Both the position numbers and the translations under genes were made by a program. From Thermodesulfobacteriota bacterium (GTDB lineage Bacteria > Desulfobacterota > Syntrophorhabdia > Syntrophorhabdales > JANXAF01), in contig JANXAF010000002.1 of NCBI GenBank assembly GCA_025062045.1, positions 165,262 through 229,261 on the forward strand: a stretch of DNA of 64,000 bases, read 5' to 3'. Position 1 is the stretch's first letter. Each line of letters opens with the position of its first letter. A model generated the notes under the pieces. That model searched no databases, was not told the DNA's origin, and saw nothing but the letters and a program-made list of their open reading frames with translations. Shown in pieces: positions 42,643-51,467 of this stretch.

Positions 42643-43263
42643 ATGCAAGGGAACGGAGAGGATATAAAACAGAAAGGTGAAACCTTGCAGGAAGAGATAA
42701 AACCAAAAGAGGAACACGAGGAACAGAAGAAAAGGAAAAAGAAGGACGAAATAATTGAAGAATTAAAAAAGACAATTGAGGAGAAAGAGAAAAGCATAAA
42801 CGAACTCAAGGAGAGGCTTTTATACCTGCAAGCCGACTTCGAAAATTACAAGAAGCTCAAGCAAAAGGAGAAGCAAGACATTATAAGGTACGGAAATGAG
42901 GTGCTGATAAAAGAGCTTCTTCCTGTTATCGATAACCTTGAAAGAGCGTTAGACCACGCCCAGAGGACGTGCGATATCAAAGGGATCGAAGAAGGTGTGC
43001 GACTCACATTGAACCAGTTTCTTAGAGTTTTAGAAAAGGCAGGAGTTACAAGAATAGAATGTGTTGGTCAGAAGTTCGATCCAAACCTCCATGAAGCTTT
43101 CACAGAAGAGGAAAGGACCGATTGTGAGCCAGGTACTGTGCTCTGTGAGTTCCAAAAAGGCTACCTTTTGGGAGGAAGACTACTGAGACCAGCGATGGTC
43201 TGTGTCTCAAAAAGACCTTCTGAAGCAAAGGAAGAATCCGAATCACTAAGGGCGGAATCATAG
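42643..43263 (+). CDS. grpE: GrpE nucleotide exchange factor
   Basis: 206-residue co-chaperone that releases ADP from DnaK. A long charged N-terminal region and coiled coil (residues about 15-70, rich in Lys/Glu) precede the GrpE domain with LYLQADFENYKKL, IDNLERALDHA, and FDPNLHEAF. The GYLLGGRLLRPAMVCVS end is diagnostic. ATG 42643 has GAGGTG upstream, overlapping the hrcA stop. dnaJ follows after 14 bp; dnaK is missing from between them. Confidence 0.95.
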   Translation: MQGNGEDIKQKGETLQEEIKPKEEHEEQKKRKKKDEIIEELKKTIEEKEKSINELKERLLYLQADFENYKKLKQKEKQDIIRYGNEVLIKELLPVIDNLERALDHAQRTCDIKGIEEGVRLTLNQFLRVLEKAGVTRIECVGQKFDPNLHEAFTEEERTDCEPGTVLCEFQKGYLLGGRLLRPAMVCVSKRPSEAKEESESLRAES

Positions 43264-43277
43264 AGTGAATTGGATCC

Positions 43278-44315
43278 GTGGCAAAGGACTACTATCAGAT
43301 CCTCAATGTAGATAGGAATGCAACCGAAGAAGAGATAAAAAAGGCCTACAGAAGGCTCGCACTAAAGTACCATCCAGATAGAAACCCTGGCGACAAAGAA
43401 GCAGAAGAAAAATTTAAAGACATAAACGAAGCATACCAAGTCCTCTCTGATCCGGAAAAAAGAGCAAAGTACGATCGGTACGGAACGGTAGACGGCGTAG
43501 ATTCGATATTCGATTTCGGATTTAGAACGAGATTCGACGATTTCTTTGAGGATTTCTTCGGCGACTTTTTCGGAAGGACAAGAAGAACAAAAAGAGGAGA
43601 AGATCTTAGGTACAATTTAGAGATAGAGTTCGAAGAAGCGATTTTCGGGTGCGAAAAGGAGATAGAGGTTCCAAAGGAAGAAAAATGTCCCGTCTGTAAC
43701 GGAACTAGAATCGAACCGGGTTTCAAACCCAACGTATGCGGAGCATGTGGCGGAAGGGGCCAGATCCGTTATACTCACGGGTTTTTCACGATAAACAAGA
43801 CTTGTGATTCATGTTATGGAGAGGGTTACGTAATAAATCATCCTTGCAAGGAGTGTAAAGGACGGGGCTATGTAAAGACAAAAAAGAGACTGAATATAAA
43901 AATACCTCCAGGGGTAGATTCCGGCACAAGATTAAGAATCAGAGGAGAAGGTGCGAAATCTCCAACTGATACTCATCCCGGAGATCTTTACGTCGTAATC
44001 CATGTAAGACCACATCCCATATTCGAGAGGGACGGAGACAATGTCATCGTTAGAGTGGATGTTGACTTTCCTACTCTGTGTCTTGGCGGTGAGATAAAGG
44101 TGCCTACCCTCGATGGGGATGTAAAAATAGAGATTCCACCCGGAACGCAGCCAGGGAAAGTTATCCGATTAAGTGGCATGGGAATCCCAAAAACGAGAGG
44201 GTATGGGCGAGGAGATGAGCTAATCTATTTAAACGTCAAAATTCCCACAGAGCTTACAGAAAGACAGAGGCGATTACTAGAAGAGTTAAAAGAAGCTTTT
44301 AAGAAGCAGAGCTAG
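43278..44315 (+). CDS. dnaJ: Chaperone DnaJ
   Basis: 345-residue type I J-protein. The J domain (residues 3-68) carries HPD in [11 protein letters not shown] short Phe/Asp/Gly-rich linker follows ([20 protein letters not shown]). The zinc region has [24 protein letters not shown] and CKECKGRG; the first repeat departs from CxxCxGxG. The substrate-binding C-domain ends the protein. GTG start. It converges with lepB, leaving 2 bp between stops. Confidence 0.95.
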   Translation: MAKDYYQILNVDRNATEEEIKKAYRRLALKYHPDRNPGDKEAEEKFKDINEAYQVLSDPEKRAKYDRYGTVDGVDSIFDFGFRTRFDDFFEDFFGDFFGRTRRTKRGEDLRYNLEIEFEEAIFGCEKEIEVPKEEKCPVCNGTRIEPGFKPNVCGACGGRGQIRYTHGFFTINKTCDSCYGEGYVINHPCKECKGRGYVKTKKRLNIKIPPGVDSGTRLRIRGEGAKSPTDTHPGDLYVVIHVRPHPIFERDGDNVIVRVDVDFPTLCLGGEIKVPTLDGDVKIEIPPGTQPGKVIRLSGMGIPKTRGYGRGDELIYLNVKIPTELTERQRRLLEELKEAFKKQS

Positions 44316-44317
44316 CT

Positions 44318-44941
44318 CTATCTTATGAGCATCCCGATTCTATCCCATCTTACATATCCCCAGATATTTTTGGGCTCTTTATTCCACGAAAAATAAAGTA
44401 TGAATGCCTTTCCTACCAAATGTTCCTTCCTCACAAATCCCCAAAACCTGCTGTCTAAACTTCTGTCCCGATTGTCTCCAAGAACGAAGTACGAATCCTT
44501 GGGCACCTTTACGGGACCAAAGTTATCCCTCGGCGCCACATTTCTCGGAAGGATTATTGGATCAGCAAAGATAGCATAAGGTTCTGCTATTTTTTCCCCA
44601 TTTAAATACACTACTTTGTTTTTTATCTCTATAGTATCCCCCTCAATCGCTATCACCCTTTTTATAAAATCCTTAGTCTCATCCATGGGGTACCTAAAAA
44701 CTATCACATCGCCCCTTTTGGGTTTAGATATCTCGTAGATGATCTTGTCAGTAAACGGAACTTTTACAACGTAACTTAGCCTGTTTACGAGCAAATGGTC
44801 CCCAACGAGGAGCGTAGGCTCCATAGAGCTACTTGGGATTTTAAAAGCCTGAATAAAGAAACTCCTCACAAAAAGCGCAATTACGAGGGCTATAATGAAA
44901 GACTCGAGGTACTCTCTGATTTTACTTTTTTTTCTATTCAT
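44318..44941 (-). CDS. lepB: Signal peptidase I
   Basis: 207-residue membrane serine protease that releases exported proteins. One N-terminal membrane helix (FIIALVIALFVRSFFIQAF) is followed by the catalytic Ser in PSSSMEPTLL and the Lys in FIKRVIAIEGD. GDNRDRSLDSRFWGFV is the conserved C-terminal motif. It lies 15 bp after argS on the same strand. The start lacks a strong Shine-Dalgarno. Confidence 0.95.
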   Translation of the reverse strand: MNRKKSKIREYLESFIIALVIALFVRSFFIQAFKIPSSSMEPTLLVGDHLLVNRLSYVVKVPFTDKIIYEISKPKRGDVIVFRYPMDETKDFIKRVIAIEGDTIEIKNKVVYLNGEKIAEPYAIFADPIILPRNVAPRDNFGPVKVPKDSYFVLGDNRDRSLDSRFWGFVRKEHLVGKAFILYFSWNKEPKNIWGYVRWDRIGMLIR

Positions 44942-44956
44942 AAGGTTTTTGTGGAA

Positions 44957-46630
44957 TTACATCTTAAGAGGAGCTTCCACTCCTAGCATTCCTAAACCTT
45001 CTTTGATTATCTCCTTTATTACAAAGACCAAAACCAGCCTTGCCTGTGAAATCTCTTTGGCTTCAGTGAGGATCCTTGTGGCATTATAGTAACCGTGGAA
45101 TTTCTGAGCGAGCTCTATAAGATAATACGTTATTCTATGAGGCTCCAAGTGCTTTGCAACGTCTTCTACAACTTCGAAGAATCGACTAGAAGCTTTCATT
45201 AACTCCAGCTCGTCTTCAAGGGAAAGGAGATCTAAAATTTTTCTATCTACGCTTCTTTTTGTTAGCCAATCTATTTCGAATCCTTCTTCGAGGGCATTTC
45301 TCAAAATACTTTCTATCCTTGCGTGAGCATACTGGACGTAATAAACTGGGTTCTCGTTACTTTTCTTCTTCGCTAAATCGAGATCAAACTCTAGATGGGC
45401 ATCGTTTTTACGGGTGAGAAAGATGAACCTTGCGGCATCTTTTCCGACCTCGTCAACGAGTTCTCTAAGACTGGTAAACGTAGCCTCCCTTGTTGACATA
45501 CCGACTGGTTTTCCATCTTTAAGGAGTGTGACAAACTGGATAAGTATTATTTTTAGGAGCTCCTTATTGAGATTAAGGGCGGAAAGAGCAGCCATTATCC
45601 TGGGAACGTATCCGTGATGGTCAGCACCCCAGACATTTATAAGAAGATCATAACCCCTTAAAAACTTCTGCCGATGGTAAGCGATATCGGAGGCGAAATA
45701 AGTCTTTTCACCGTCTGACTTCACAAGAACCCTGTCCTCATCCTGTTCAAATAGGCTTGTCTTAAACCACTTGGCCCCATCCTTTTCATAAACATAGCCA
45801 GACTCTTGCAAAAGCCCAATAGTTTTATCCACAAGTCCAGACTCGTAGAACTCTGACTCCTTTTTGAAACTATCGAAGAAAACACCAAATTTTTCTAAGT
45901 CCTCCTTTATCCCTTCCATTATTCTATCTGACGCATATCTGGCTAGAAATCGCACAGCCTCGGATCTTTCCTTTGGAAGAGTAATACCCTTGTGCAAAAT
46001 CTCTTTCGCGATATCTTTTATATACTCGCCCTTATAAAAGTCCTTGGGGAAATCGACCTCTTCGGAGGAAAGCTCCTTAATTCGTAAATATACGGATTCG
46101 CCTAATGTCTCCATCTGCCTTCCGGCATCATTTATATAGTACTCTCTTGTAACGCTGAAACCGACCTTTTCGAGAACCCGGGCAAGGGCATCGCCGAATG
46201 CGGCACACCTTCCATGACCTATATGTAAAGGTCCTGTAGGATTGGAACTCACAAATTCAACAAGAACCCTTTTTTCTCTTCCTAAGGCAGGAAAGAAAGG
46301 CTCCATCCCATGGATAAATATTTTAAAAAGACACTCACGCAGAAAACTGGCTTTTAAATAAAAATTTAAAAACCCACCCCCTGCGACCCTTTTTTCCGTA
46401 CAAATATCGTCCACTTCCAAGTTTTCTAAAAGGATTTGGGCTATCGTTTTGGGATCCTTTTTCAAAGCCTTAGATAGATAAAAAGCAAGATTTGTCGAAT
46501 AATCCCCAAATTCCTTCTCTCTGGGAACCTCCACATGGGGGTCAATTTCAATTTCTTCCGGTATTATCCCTTTTGCTTTCAAAAGGTGGCAGGCTTTCTT
46601 AAGTCTCTTTTTTATCTCCGCCTTTATCAT
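44957..46630 (-). CDS. argS: Arginyl-tRNA synthetase
   Basis: 557-residue class I synthetase. The HIGH motif stands in NPTGPLHIGHGR. ENPVYYVQYAHARI and the DALR-type anticodon helices with EPHRITYYLIELAQKFHGYYN are visible. Like most ArgS it has no clear KMSKS (region KPVGMSTREA). ATG 46630 overlaps the end of the upstream Cys-rich small gene by 32 bp, linking the two. Confidence 0.97.
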   Translation of the reverse strand: MIKAEIKKRLKKACHLLKAKGIIPEEIEIDPHVEVPREKEFGDYSTNLAFYLSKALKKDPKTIAQILLENLEVDDICTEKRVAGGGFLNFYLKASFLRECLFKIFIHGMEPFFPALGREKRVLVEFVSSNPTGPLHIGHGRCAAFGDALARVLEKVGFSVTREYYINDAGRQMETLGESVYLRIKELSSEEVDFPKDFYKGEYIKDIAKEILHKGITLPKERSEAVRFLARYASDRIMEGIKEDLEKFGVFFDSFKKESEFYESGLVDKTIGLLQESGYVYEKDGAKWFKTSLFEQDEDRVLVKSDGEKTYFASDIAYHRQKFLRGYDLLINVWGADHHGYVPRIMAALSALNLNKELLKIILIQFVTLLKDGKPVGMSTREATFTSLRELVDEVGKDAARFIFLTRKNDAHLEFDLDLAKKKSNENPVYYVQYAHARIESILRNALEEGFEIDWLTKRSVDRKILDLLSLEDELELMKASSRFFEVVEDVAKHLEPHRITYYLIELAQKFHGYYNATRILTEAKEISQARLVLVFVIKEIIKEGLGMLGVEAPLKM

Positions 46631-46763
46631 TGACGCTCTCTTCGTCTTTTATGGTAATATCCCTCACAAAGTCCGGACATCTAAGGGATATATCGTTTCT
46701 TCTCATAAACCTTTTCTGACAGTTTTCCCTCCACGCACAGATGACACAGAGGGTCTTTTCCAT
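46599..46763 (-). CDS. Small Cys-rich protein (54 aa)
   Basis: Tiny gene between the nitrilase homologue and argS. It reads MEKTLCVICAWRENCQKRF, then a C-P-D-F motif (LRCPDFVRDITI) and a charged tail. The four Cys (CxxC, then C, then C) look like a metal or iron-sulfur site. The ATG shares its first base with the upstream stop (TAATG), and the 3' end overlaps argS, which argues for genuine coupled translation. I recall similar short C..C.WR..C proteins in Desulfobacterota but no function. Confidence 0.65.
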   Translation of the reverse strand: MEKTLCVICAWRENCQKRFMRRNDISLRCPDFVRDITIKDEESVNDKGGDKKET

Positions 46764-47596
46764 TAATAATCCCCCCTTATGAGCTCAGAATACGCCTCGG
46801 GCAGTCTCCTTTTAAGAAGGGGCCACATATCCCTTACTTTTTTTTGATGATCAAGGTCTATTTCGGCAATAATGAGACTATCGTACATGGCCGCAGGCCC
46901 GGATATTAATTCTCCCTCCGGATCGACACAGAAGCTCATACCATAAAAATCCTGTTGCCTTTCACTTCCCACTCGGTTGACCCTCATGATATAAAGACCG
47001 TTAGTTATTGCATTTGCCTTTATCACCGTTTCCCATAAATTTTGCGTTCTAAATGCACAGGCCGTTGGGGCAAAGACGATTTGAGCACCCTTCAAAGCCA
47101 AAATTCTGGTCCCTTCTGGGTAGAGATTGTCCCAAGACAACTGTATACCTATCTTTACTGGCCCCAAAGAAAAGACAGGAAAGTCAGACCCTCTCGAAAA
47201 GTAATATTCCTCCTCCCAAAGCGGAATCTGAGCTAGGTGAACCTTCCTGTAAATACCTACAAGTTCGCCTTCTCCGTTTATGACCATGCAACTATTGTAG
47301 TATGTATGCCTGGCCTTTTCGAAAAAGGGAAGCAATATAGAAACTTTATACTTTTTAGCCCTCTCAAAAAAAGGTTTGAAAAGAAAAGACTTTGGCTCAT
47401 CGGCGAGGTCAAAAAAGGACCCGTTTCTTTCCCTGGGAAACCAAAATAGGTTAAAGATTTCGTGAAAACACACGATACTTACACCTTTATCCATGGCAAG
47501 GTCTAAAAATTCTAATGCCTTGTCAATGTTTTTATTTTTGTCCTGCGAACAAGAAAACTGAATTCCAGCTATTCTCATCGGGAGGGGTTCATTCAC
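46763..47596 (-). CDS. Nitrilase-superfamily protein with Ser at the nucleophile position
   Basis: 277-residue carbon-nitrogen hydrolase fold, closest in pattern to N-carbamoylputrescine amidase-type proteins. Glu46 (FHEIF) and Lys118 (YRKVHL) of the catalytic triad are present. The third motif reads GIQLSWDNLYPEG, so Ser154 (codon TCT, 47135-47137) replaces the nucleophilic Cys. This suggests an inactive or altered enzyme, or a binding protein. GTG start overlaps the crotonase stop. Context is thiolase-crotonase upstream and argS downstream. Confidence 0.85.
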   Translation of the reverse strand: MNEPLPMRIAGIQFSCSQDKNKNIDKALEFLDLAMDKGVSIVCFHEIFNLFWFPRERNGSFFDLADEPKSFLFKPFFERAKKYKVSILLPFFEKARHTYYNSCMVINGEGELVGIYRKVHLAQIPLWEEEYYFSRGSDFPVFSLGPVKIGIQLSWDNLYPEGTRILALKGAQIVFAPTACAFRTQNLWETVIKANAITNGLYIMRVNRVGSERQQDFYGMSFCVDPEGELISGPAAMYDSLIIAEIDLDHQKKVRDMWPLLKRRLPEAYSELIRGDY

Positions 47597-48371
47597 CCTT
47601 AAAGAGAGGTTTTCTTTTTTCGACGAAGGCTGTCATCCCCTCCTTTTGGTCTTTTGTTCCAAAGCATATGCCGAAGTTCGTTGCCTCAAGGAAGAGCCCC
47701 TCCTCCAAACTGAGATAGAGGCTTTTATTGACACACTCTTTAGCTAACCTTACTGCGATAGGTCCGCACGATTTTATCGTCTCAGCAAGAGAAAAAACCT
47801 CTTTCATTAGATCATCATGAGGAACAACCTTATTCACAAGACCCATCTCGAAGGCCTCTTTGGCAGTTACGACCCTACCTGTAAATATGAGTTCCTTTGC
47901 CCTTGCCAGCCCCACAAGTCTAGCCAGTCTTTGGGTTCCGCCGAACCCGGGATGTATTCCGAGTGTGACTTCGGGAAAACCGAGTCTCGCTTTATCGGAG
48001 GCGTATATTATGTCACATGCAAGGGCCAGCTCTAGACCACCCCCCAATGCATATCCATTAACTGCGGCAATTACGGGCTTAGGCATGTTTTCAAGTTTGG
48101 ACAAAACCTGATGCCCCTTTTTCGAAAATTCCATTCCAGTAGTCGGATCCATGTCTTTCATCTCAAGGATATCCGCGCCGGCAACAAATGCCTTGTCTCC
48201 TTCCCCTGTTAGAATGATGATCTTCACATCCGTTCTTTTTTCTAGTTCGTCGGAAAGGTTTTTAAGTTCTTCAAGGGTCTCAGAATTTAAAGCATTTAGA
48301 GCCTTAGGCCTATTGATTTTAACAAGTGCTATTTCATCTTTTATGTCGAAAGAAATGTTATTGTAAGCCAC
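47589..48371 (-). CDS. Enoyl-CoA hydratase (crotonase family)
   Basis: 260-residue crotonase-fold enzyme adding water to enoyl-CoA. The oxyanion-hole segments AFVAGADI and NGYALGGGLELALACD, and the PEVTLGIHPGFGGTQRLARLVG helix, hold both catalytic Glu residues (ELALACD and PEVTLG). These match active short-chain enoyl-CoA hydratases rather than isomerases lacking one Glu. GTG start with GGAGGA upstream. Paired with thiolase, it points to beta-oxidation or butanoyl-CoA chemistry. Confidence 0.92.
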   Translation of the reverse strand: MAYNNISFDIKDEIALVKINRPKALNALNSETLEELKNLSDELEKRTDVKIIILTGEGDKAFVAGADILEMKDMDPTTGMEFSKKGHQVLSKLENMPKPVIAAVNGYALGGGLELALACDIIYASDKARLGFPEVTLGIHPGFGGTQRLARLVGLARAKELIFTGRVVTAKEAFEMGLVNKVVPHDDLMKEVFSLAETIKSCGPIAVRLAKECVNKSLYLSLEEGLFLEATNFGICFGTKDQKEGMTAFVEKRKPLFKGE

Positions 48372-48372
48372 C

Positions 48373-49656
48373 TTATTCCTCCCTCTCTAGAACTGCTGCA
48401 AGGCCCATTCCTCCACCGATGCACATCGACACAAGCCCATATTTTAAGTTCATCCTCTTCATGGCGTGGAGTGCGGTTGTTACGAGTCTGGCTCCAGTGC
48501 AACCTATTGGGTGACCAAGAGATATTCCTCCTCCAAAAAGGTTACATTTGTCCATGCTTATGTTTAGTTCCCTTATGCAGGCAATTGCCTGGGCGGCAAA
48601 AGCCTCATTCAACTCTATTATATCTATCTGATCAATTGTCAAATTAGCTTTCTTCAATGCTTTTTTGATTGCAGGGATGGGGCCCAATCCCATATAGGCT
48701 GGATCTACACCGGCGCTTGCCCATGCAATTATCTTTCCAATGGGTTTAATACCTAGCTCCAAAGCCTTCGTTTTCGACATAACGACTACGGCAGATGCAG
48801 CATCGTTTATCCCTGATGCATTTCCGGCTGTTATTGTCCCATCCTTCTTGAAAACAGGCGGTAACTTGGCCATCTTTTCCAAAGAAGTCTCCATCGGTCT
48901 TTCGTCGGTATCAAAGACGATCGGCTCTCCCTTTTTTTGTGGCACGGTCACAGGAACGATCTCTTCTTTAAAAAGGCCATCTTTTATGGCCTGTCTTGCC
49001 CTCTGGTGGCTCATAAGTCCGAACTTGTCCTGCTCTTCCCTAGAGATACCATACTTCTCAGCAATGTTTTCTGCAGTGACACCCATATGATAACCATAGA
49101 ATATCTCCCAAACCCCATCGAGTACCATAAGATCGACAGCTTTCGCGTCAAACATTCGGGCACCCCACCTCATGGCTGGAAGGGCAAAAGGAGCCATGCT
49201 CATATTCTCCATACCGCCTGCAACGATAATATCCGCGTCTCCGGATAGGATGGCCTGAATAGCACATATTATTGCCTTAAGCCCTGAGGCACAGACTTGG
49301 TTCACAGTATAGGCGGTCGTCTCCTTGGGTATCCCGGCGTATATACTTGCCTGCCTTGCGGGATTCTGTCCCTGACCGGCCTGAATAACACAACCCATTA
49401 TTACCTCATCGATTATAACCTCTTTTAGGGAATCATCATAATCGTAATATTTATCCTCCAGCTCAGTTCGGGTATTCCCGCCAAATATCTGAGGTGCGTA
49501 TTCAAGATCCTTACTTCTTGAAGGTCTAATGCCAGCCCTTTTTAGTGCTTCCTTTATCACTATAGCACCAAGTTCTACGCATGGCACATCTTTTAATGAT
49601 TGCCCGAACTGCCCTATTGGAGTTCTTACGCAAGAAACTATTACTGCCTCTCTCAT
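48373..49656 (-). CDS. Acetyl-CoA acetyltransferase (thiolase)
   Basis: 427-residue thiolase. Active-site Cys122 is in NQVCASGLKAI, LNEAFAAQA and LGHPIGCTGARL carry Asn/His, and the second Cys is in CIGGGMGLA. It is longer than the usual roughly 390 residues because of an insertion at about residues 46-76, rich in Tyr and Asp (KYYDYDDS). It may make or cleave acetoacetyl-CoA. AAGGAG precedes the ATG. It is first in a five-gene run to lepB, with its own promoter just after tRNA-Leu. Confidence 0.93.
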   Translation of the reverse strand: MREAVIVSCVRTPIGQFGQSLKDVPCVELGAIVIKEALKRAGIRPSRSKDLEYAPQIFGGNTRTELEDKYYDYDDSLKEVIIDEVIMGCVIQAGQGQNPARQASIYAGIPKETTAYTVNQVCASGLKAIICAIQAILSGDADIIVAGGMENMSMAPFALPAMRWGARMFDAKAVDLMVLDGVWEIFYGYHMGVTAENIAEKYGISREEQDKFGLMSHQRARQAIKDGLFKEEIVPVTVPQKKGEPIVFDTDERPMETSLEKMAKLPPVFKKDGTITAGNASGINDAASAVVVMSKTKALELGIKPIGKIIAWASAGVDPAYMGLGPIPAIKKALKKANLTIDQIDIIELNEAFAAQAIACIRELNISMDKCNLFGGGISLGHPIGCTGARLVTTALHAMKRMNLKYGLVSMCIGGGMGLAAVLEREE

Positions 49657-49698
49657 GCAATTCTCCTTTCATTGAGAAATTGAAAAAAAATTCACAAT

Positions 49699-49727
49699 CT
49701 TTTATCCTAAATAGGTGCTTTTGTCAA
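49699..49727 (-). promoter_or_regulatory. Promoter for the thiolase operon
   Basis: Minus strand TTGACA (49727-49722), 17-bp spacer, TAAAAG (49704-49699), about 40 bp before the thiolase ATG and directly downstream of the tRNA gene. Confidence 0.5.
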
Positions 49728-49753
49728 TGATTTTCGGGATGAGGGGGTAGATA

Positions 49754-49837
49754 TGCCGAAGATGGGGCTCGAACCCATACGGGCTTACGCCCACTAGATC
49801 CTGAATCTAGCGCGTCTTCCAATTCCGCCACTTCGGC
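49754..49837 (-). tRNA. tRNA-Leu (anticodon CAG)
   Basis: 84-nt cloverleaf on the minus strand. The acceptor stem is GCCGAAG with CTTCGGC plus discriminator A. The D-loop is GCGGAATTGG, the anticodon stem-loop CTAGA-TTCAGGA-TCTAG gives CAG (reads CUG), the long variable arm is GGGCGTAAGCCC, and the T-arm is ATGGG-TTCGAGC-CCCAT. The long variable arm marks a class II tRNA. The CCA end is not encoded. Confidence 0.97.
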
Positions 49838-49847
49838 ATTACATTTA

Positions 49848-49876
49848 AATAAAAAAATATTTGCGAAAAATGTCAA
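49848..49876 (-). promoter_or_regulatory. Promoter for tRNA-Leu
   Basis: Minus strand TTGACA (49876-49871), 17-bp spacer, TTTATT (49853-49848). The -10 box ends about 10 bases before the mature tRNA 5' end. Confidence 0.45.
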
Positions 49877-49886
49877 GGGTTGGGCC

Positions 49887-50864
49887 ATGAAAGTTATAGA
49901 AGGGTTAGAGAAGCTACAAAGACTTGGAACCTCGGTCATAACAATTGGAAATTTCGATGGGGTACACATAGGTCATAGAAAGATAATAGAAGAAGCTAGA
50001 AAGAAAGCAGAAGAGCTGAATGCAACTTTCGTAGTTTTGACTTTCGATCCCCATCCTTTGTTTGTACTTAAGCCTGAAAACATAAACGGACTTATAACCC
50101 CACTTCCAGTAAAAAAAAGGATCTTGGAGGAGATGGGGGTTGACGTTCTAGTTGTCCTAAAATTTGACGAGACTCTGAGAGACTCTCAGCCGGAGGTTTT
50201 CTTTCGGAAAGTTCTCATAGATAGGATCGGAGTTTCAGCCGTTATCCTTGGCAGCGACTTTAGGTTCGGAAAGGATCAGAAAGGAAATGTGGAGTTGGTG
50301 GAGACGCTTTCAAAAAAGTACGGAGTATTCTTTAAAAAAATCGATCCAGTAACTATTGACGGCGAGAAGGTTGGAAGTAATAAAATCAGAAAATTACTCT
50401 TAGACGGCGAGATAAGAAGGGCAAATGAACTTTTGGGTAGGCCATTTACAATCGTAGGAAAGGTCGTATATGGGGCTGGGATTGGAAAAAAAATAGGTTT
50501 TCCAACAGCGAATTTAGCTTTTCTCGAAAATCAAATTTTACCGAAAAACGGTGTTTACGTGACAGAGACTGAGTTTCAAGGTAACTATCTTCCCTCTGTT
50601 ACAAACATCGGATTTAAACCGACCTTCAATTACAATAGAATATGTCTCGAAACCCACATTTTAGGATTTAACCAAGACATTTACGGTATGGAGTTGGAGG
50701 TCAGATTTTACGAAAGAATACGGGATGAACAAAAGTTTGATTCAGTAGAAGGACTCAAAACCGCAATAGCCGAGGATATCTCTAAAGCAAGGGCTTTCCT
50801 CTCTAGACTTCAAGCAAACGCTCTTTTCACGAAATCGACTATCTCCCGTTCCATTCCTATATAA
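49887..50864 (+). CDS. ribF: Bifunctional riboflavin kinase/FAD synthetase
   Basis: 325-residue two-domain enzyme. The N-terminal FAD synthetase (nucleotidyltransferase) domain has GNFDGVHIGHRKII and VVLTFDPHP. The C-terminal flavokinase domain has GIGKKIGFPTANL, PKNGVYVT and NIGFKPTF. It makes FMN and FAD from riboflavin. ATG 49887 follows AAGGG. Its C-terminus overlaps the convergent hydrolase gene by 55 bp. Confidence 0.96.
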   Translation: MKVIEGLEKLQRLGTSVITIGNFDGVHIGHRKIIEEARKKAEELNATFVVLTFDPHPLFVLKPENINGLITPLPVKKRILEEMGVDVLVVLKFDETLRDSQPEVFFRKVLIDRIGVSAVILGSDFRFGKDQKGNVELVETLSKKYGVFFKKIDPVTIDGEKVGSNKIRKLLLDGEIRRANELLGRPFTIVGKVVYGAGIGKKIGFPTANLAFLENQILPKNGVYVTETEFQGNYLPSVTNIGFKPTFNYNRICLETHILGFNQDIYGMELEVRFYERIRDEQKFDSVEGLKTAIAEDISKARAFLSRLQANALFTKSTISRSIPI

Positions 50865-51421
50865 AAGTGATCTGTTTCGAGGATGGTTATCGATTTTTCA
50901 GGCTGGGGAAGGCTTTGGTATACTTCCATATTTTGGGAGACCGGTGAAATTTCATCCATCGAACCGCAAAGAAAGTATATCCTCTTTTTAAAACGCATAA
51001 CCGGTTCTTTTTCATAAACCGAAAATGGGTAAGATACGAGGAGAAGATCTGAGACTTTATCCTTCTGGATGGACACCTTTGCGCAGATCCACGCTCCGAA
51101 GGAATATCCTGCAAGAACTAGCTTAGCGGAAGGGTTGAGTTTCGATTCAAGGAACTCTATGGCGGAAAAAAGATCCTTCTCTTCCCCCCGCCCATCATCG
51201 TATGATCCTCCACTTTTCTCAACTCCCCTGAAATTGAATTTAAGGGTTGTAAAATTAAGCTCCAGAAATCCCCTCTCGAGGGCAAAGACTACGTTATTCC
51301 TCATGGAACCACCGTAAAGGGGATGCGGATGGCATATAATAACACCCAGATCCTTTGAGCCGTACGTTAATACTCCTTCCAAAGGATATTCCGATTCGAT
51401 CCAAACCCTTTCTATTGACAC
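50810..51421 (-). CDS. Alpha/beta hydrolase (COG2945-like)
   Basis: About 203-residue serine hydrolase. The VIICHPHPLYGGSMRNNVV block, FNFRGVEKSGG and the elbow GYSFGA are characteristic of the small alpha/beta hydrolases often found in Proteobacteria. An Asp in CGSMDEISP and a His in TDHFYIG complete the triad. GTG 51421 is chosen; an upstream ATG at 51481 would overlap the divergent accD start. The substrate is unknown. Confidence 0.75.
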   Translation of the reverse strand: MSIERVWIESEYPLEGVLTYGSKDLGVIICHPHPLYGGSMRNNVVFALERGFLELNFTTLKFNFRGVEKSGGSYDDGRGEEKDLFSAIEFLESKLNPSAKLVLAGYSFGAWICAKVSIQKDKVSDLLLVSYPFSVYEKEPVMRFKKRIYFLCGSMDEISPVSQNMEVYQSLPQPEKSITILETDHFYIGMEREIVDFVKRAFA

Positions 51422-51467
51422 TATGTTCTTAATTTTGGTAGTTTTTGACACCGAATTCAAGCGAAAA

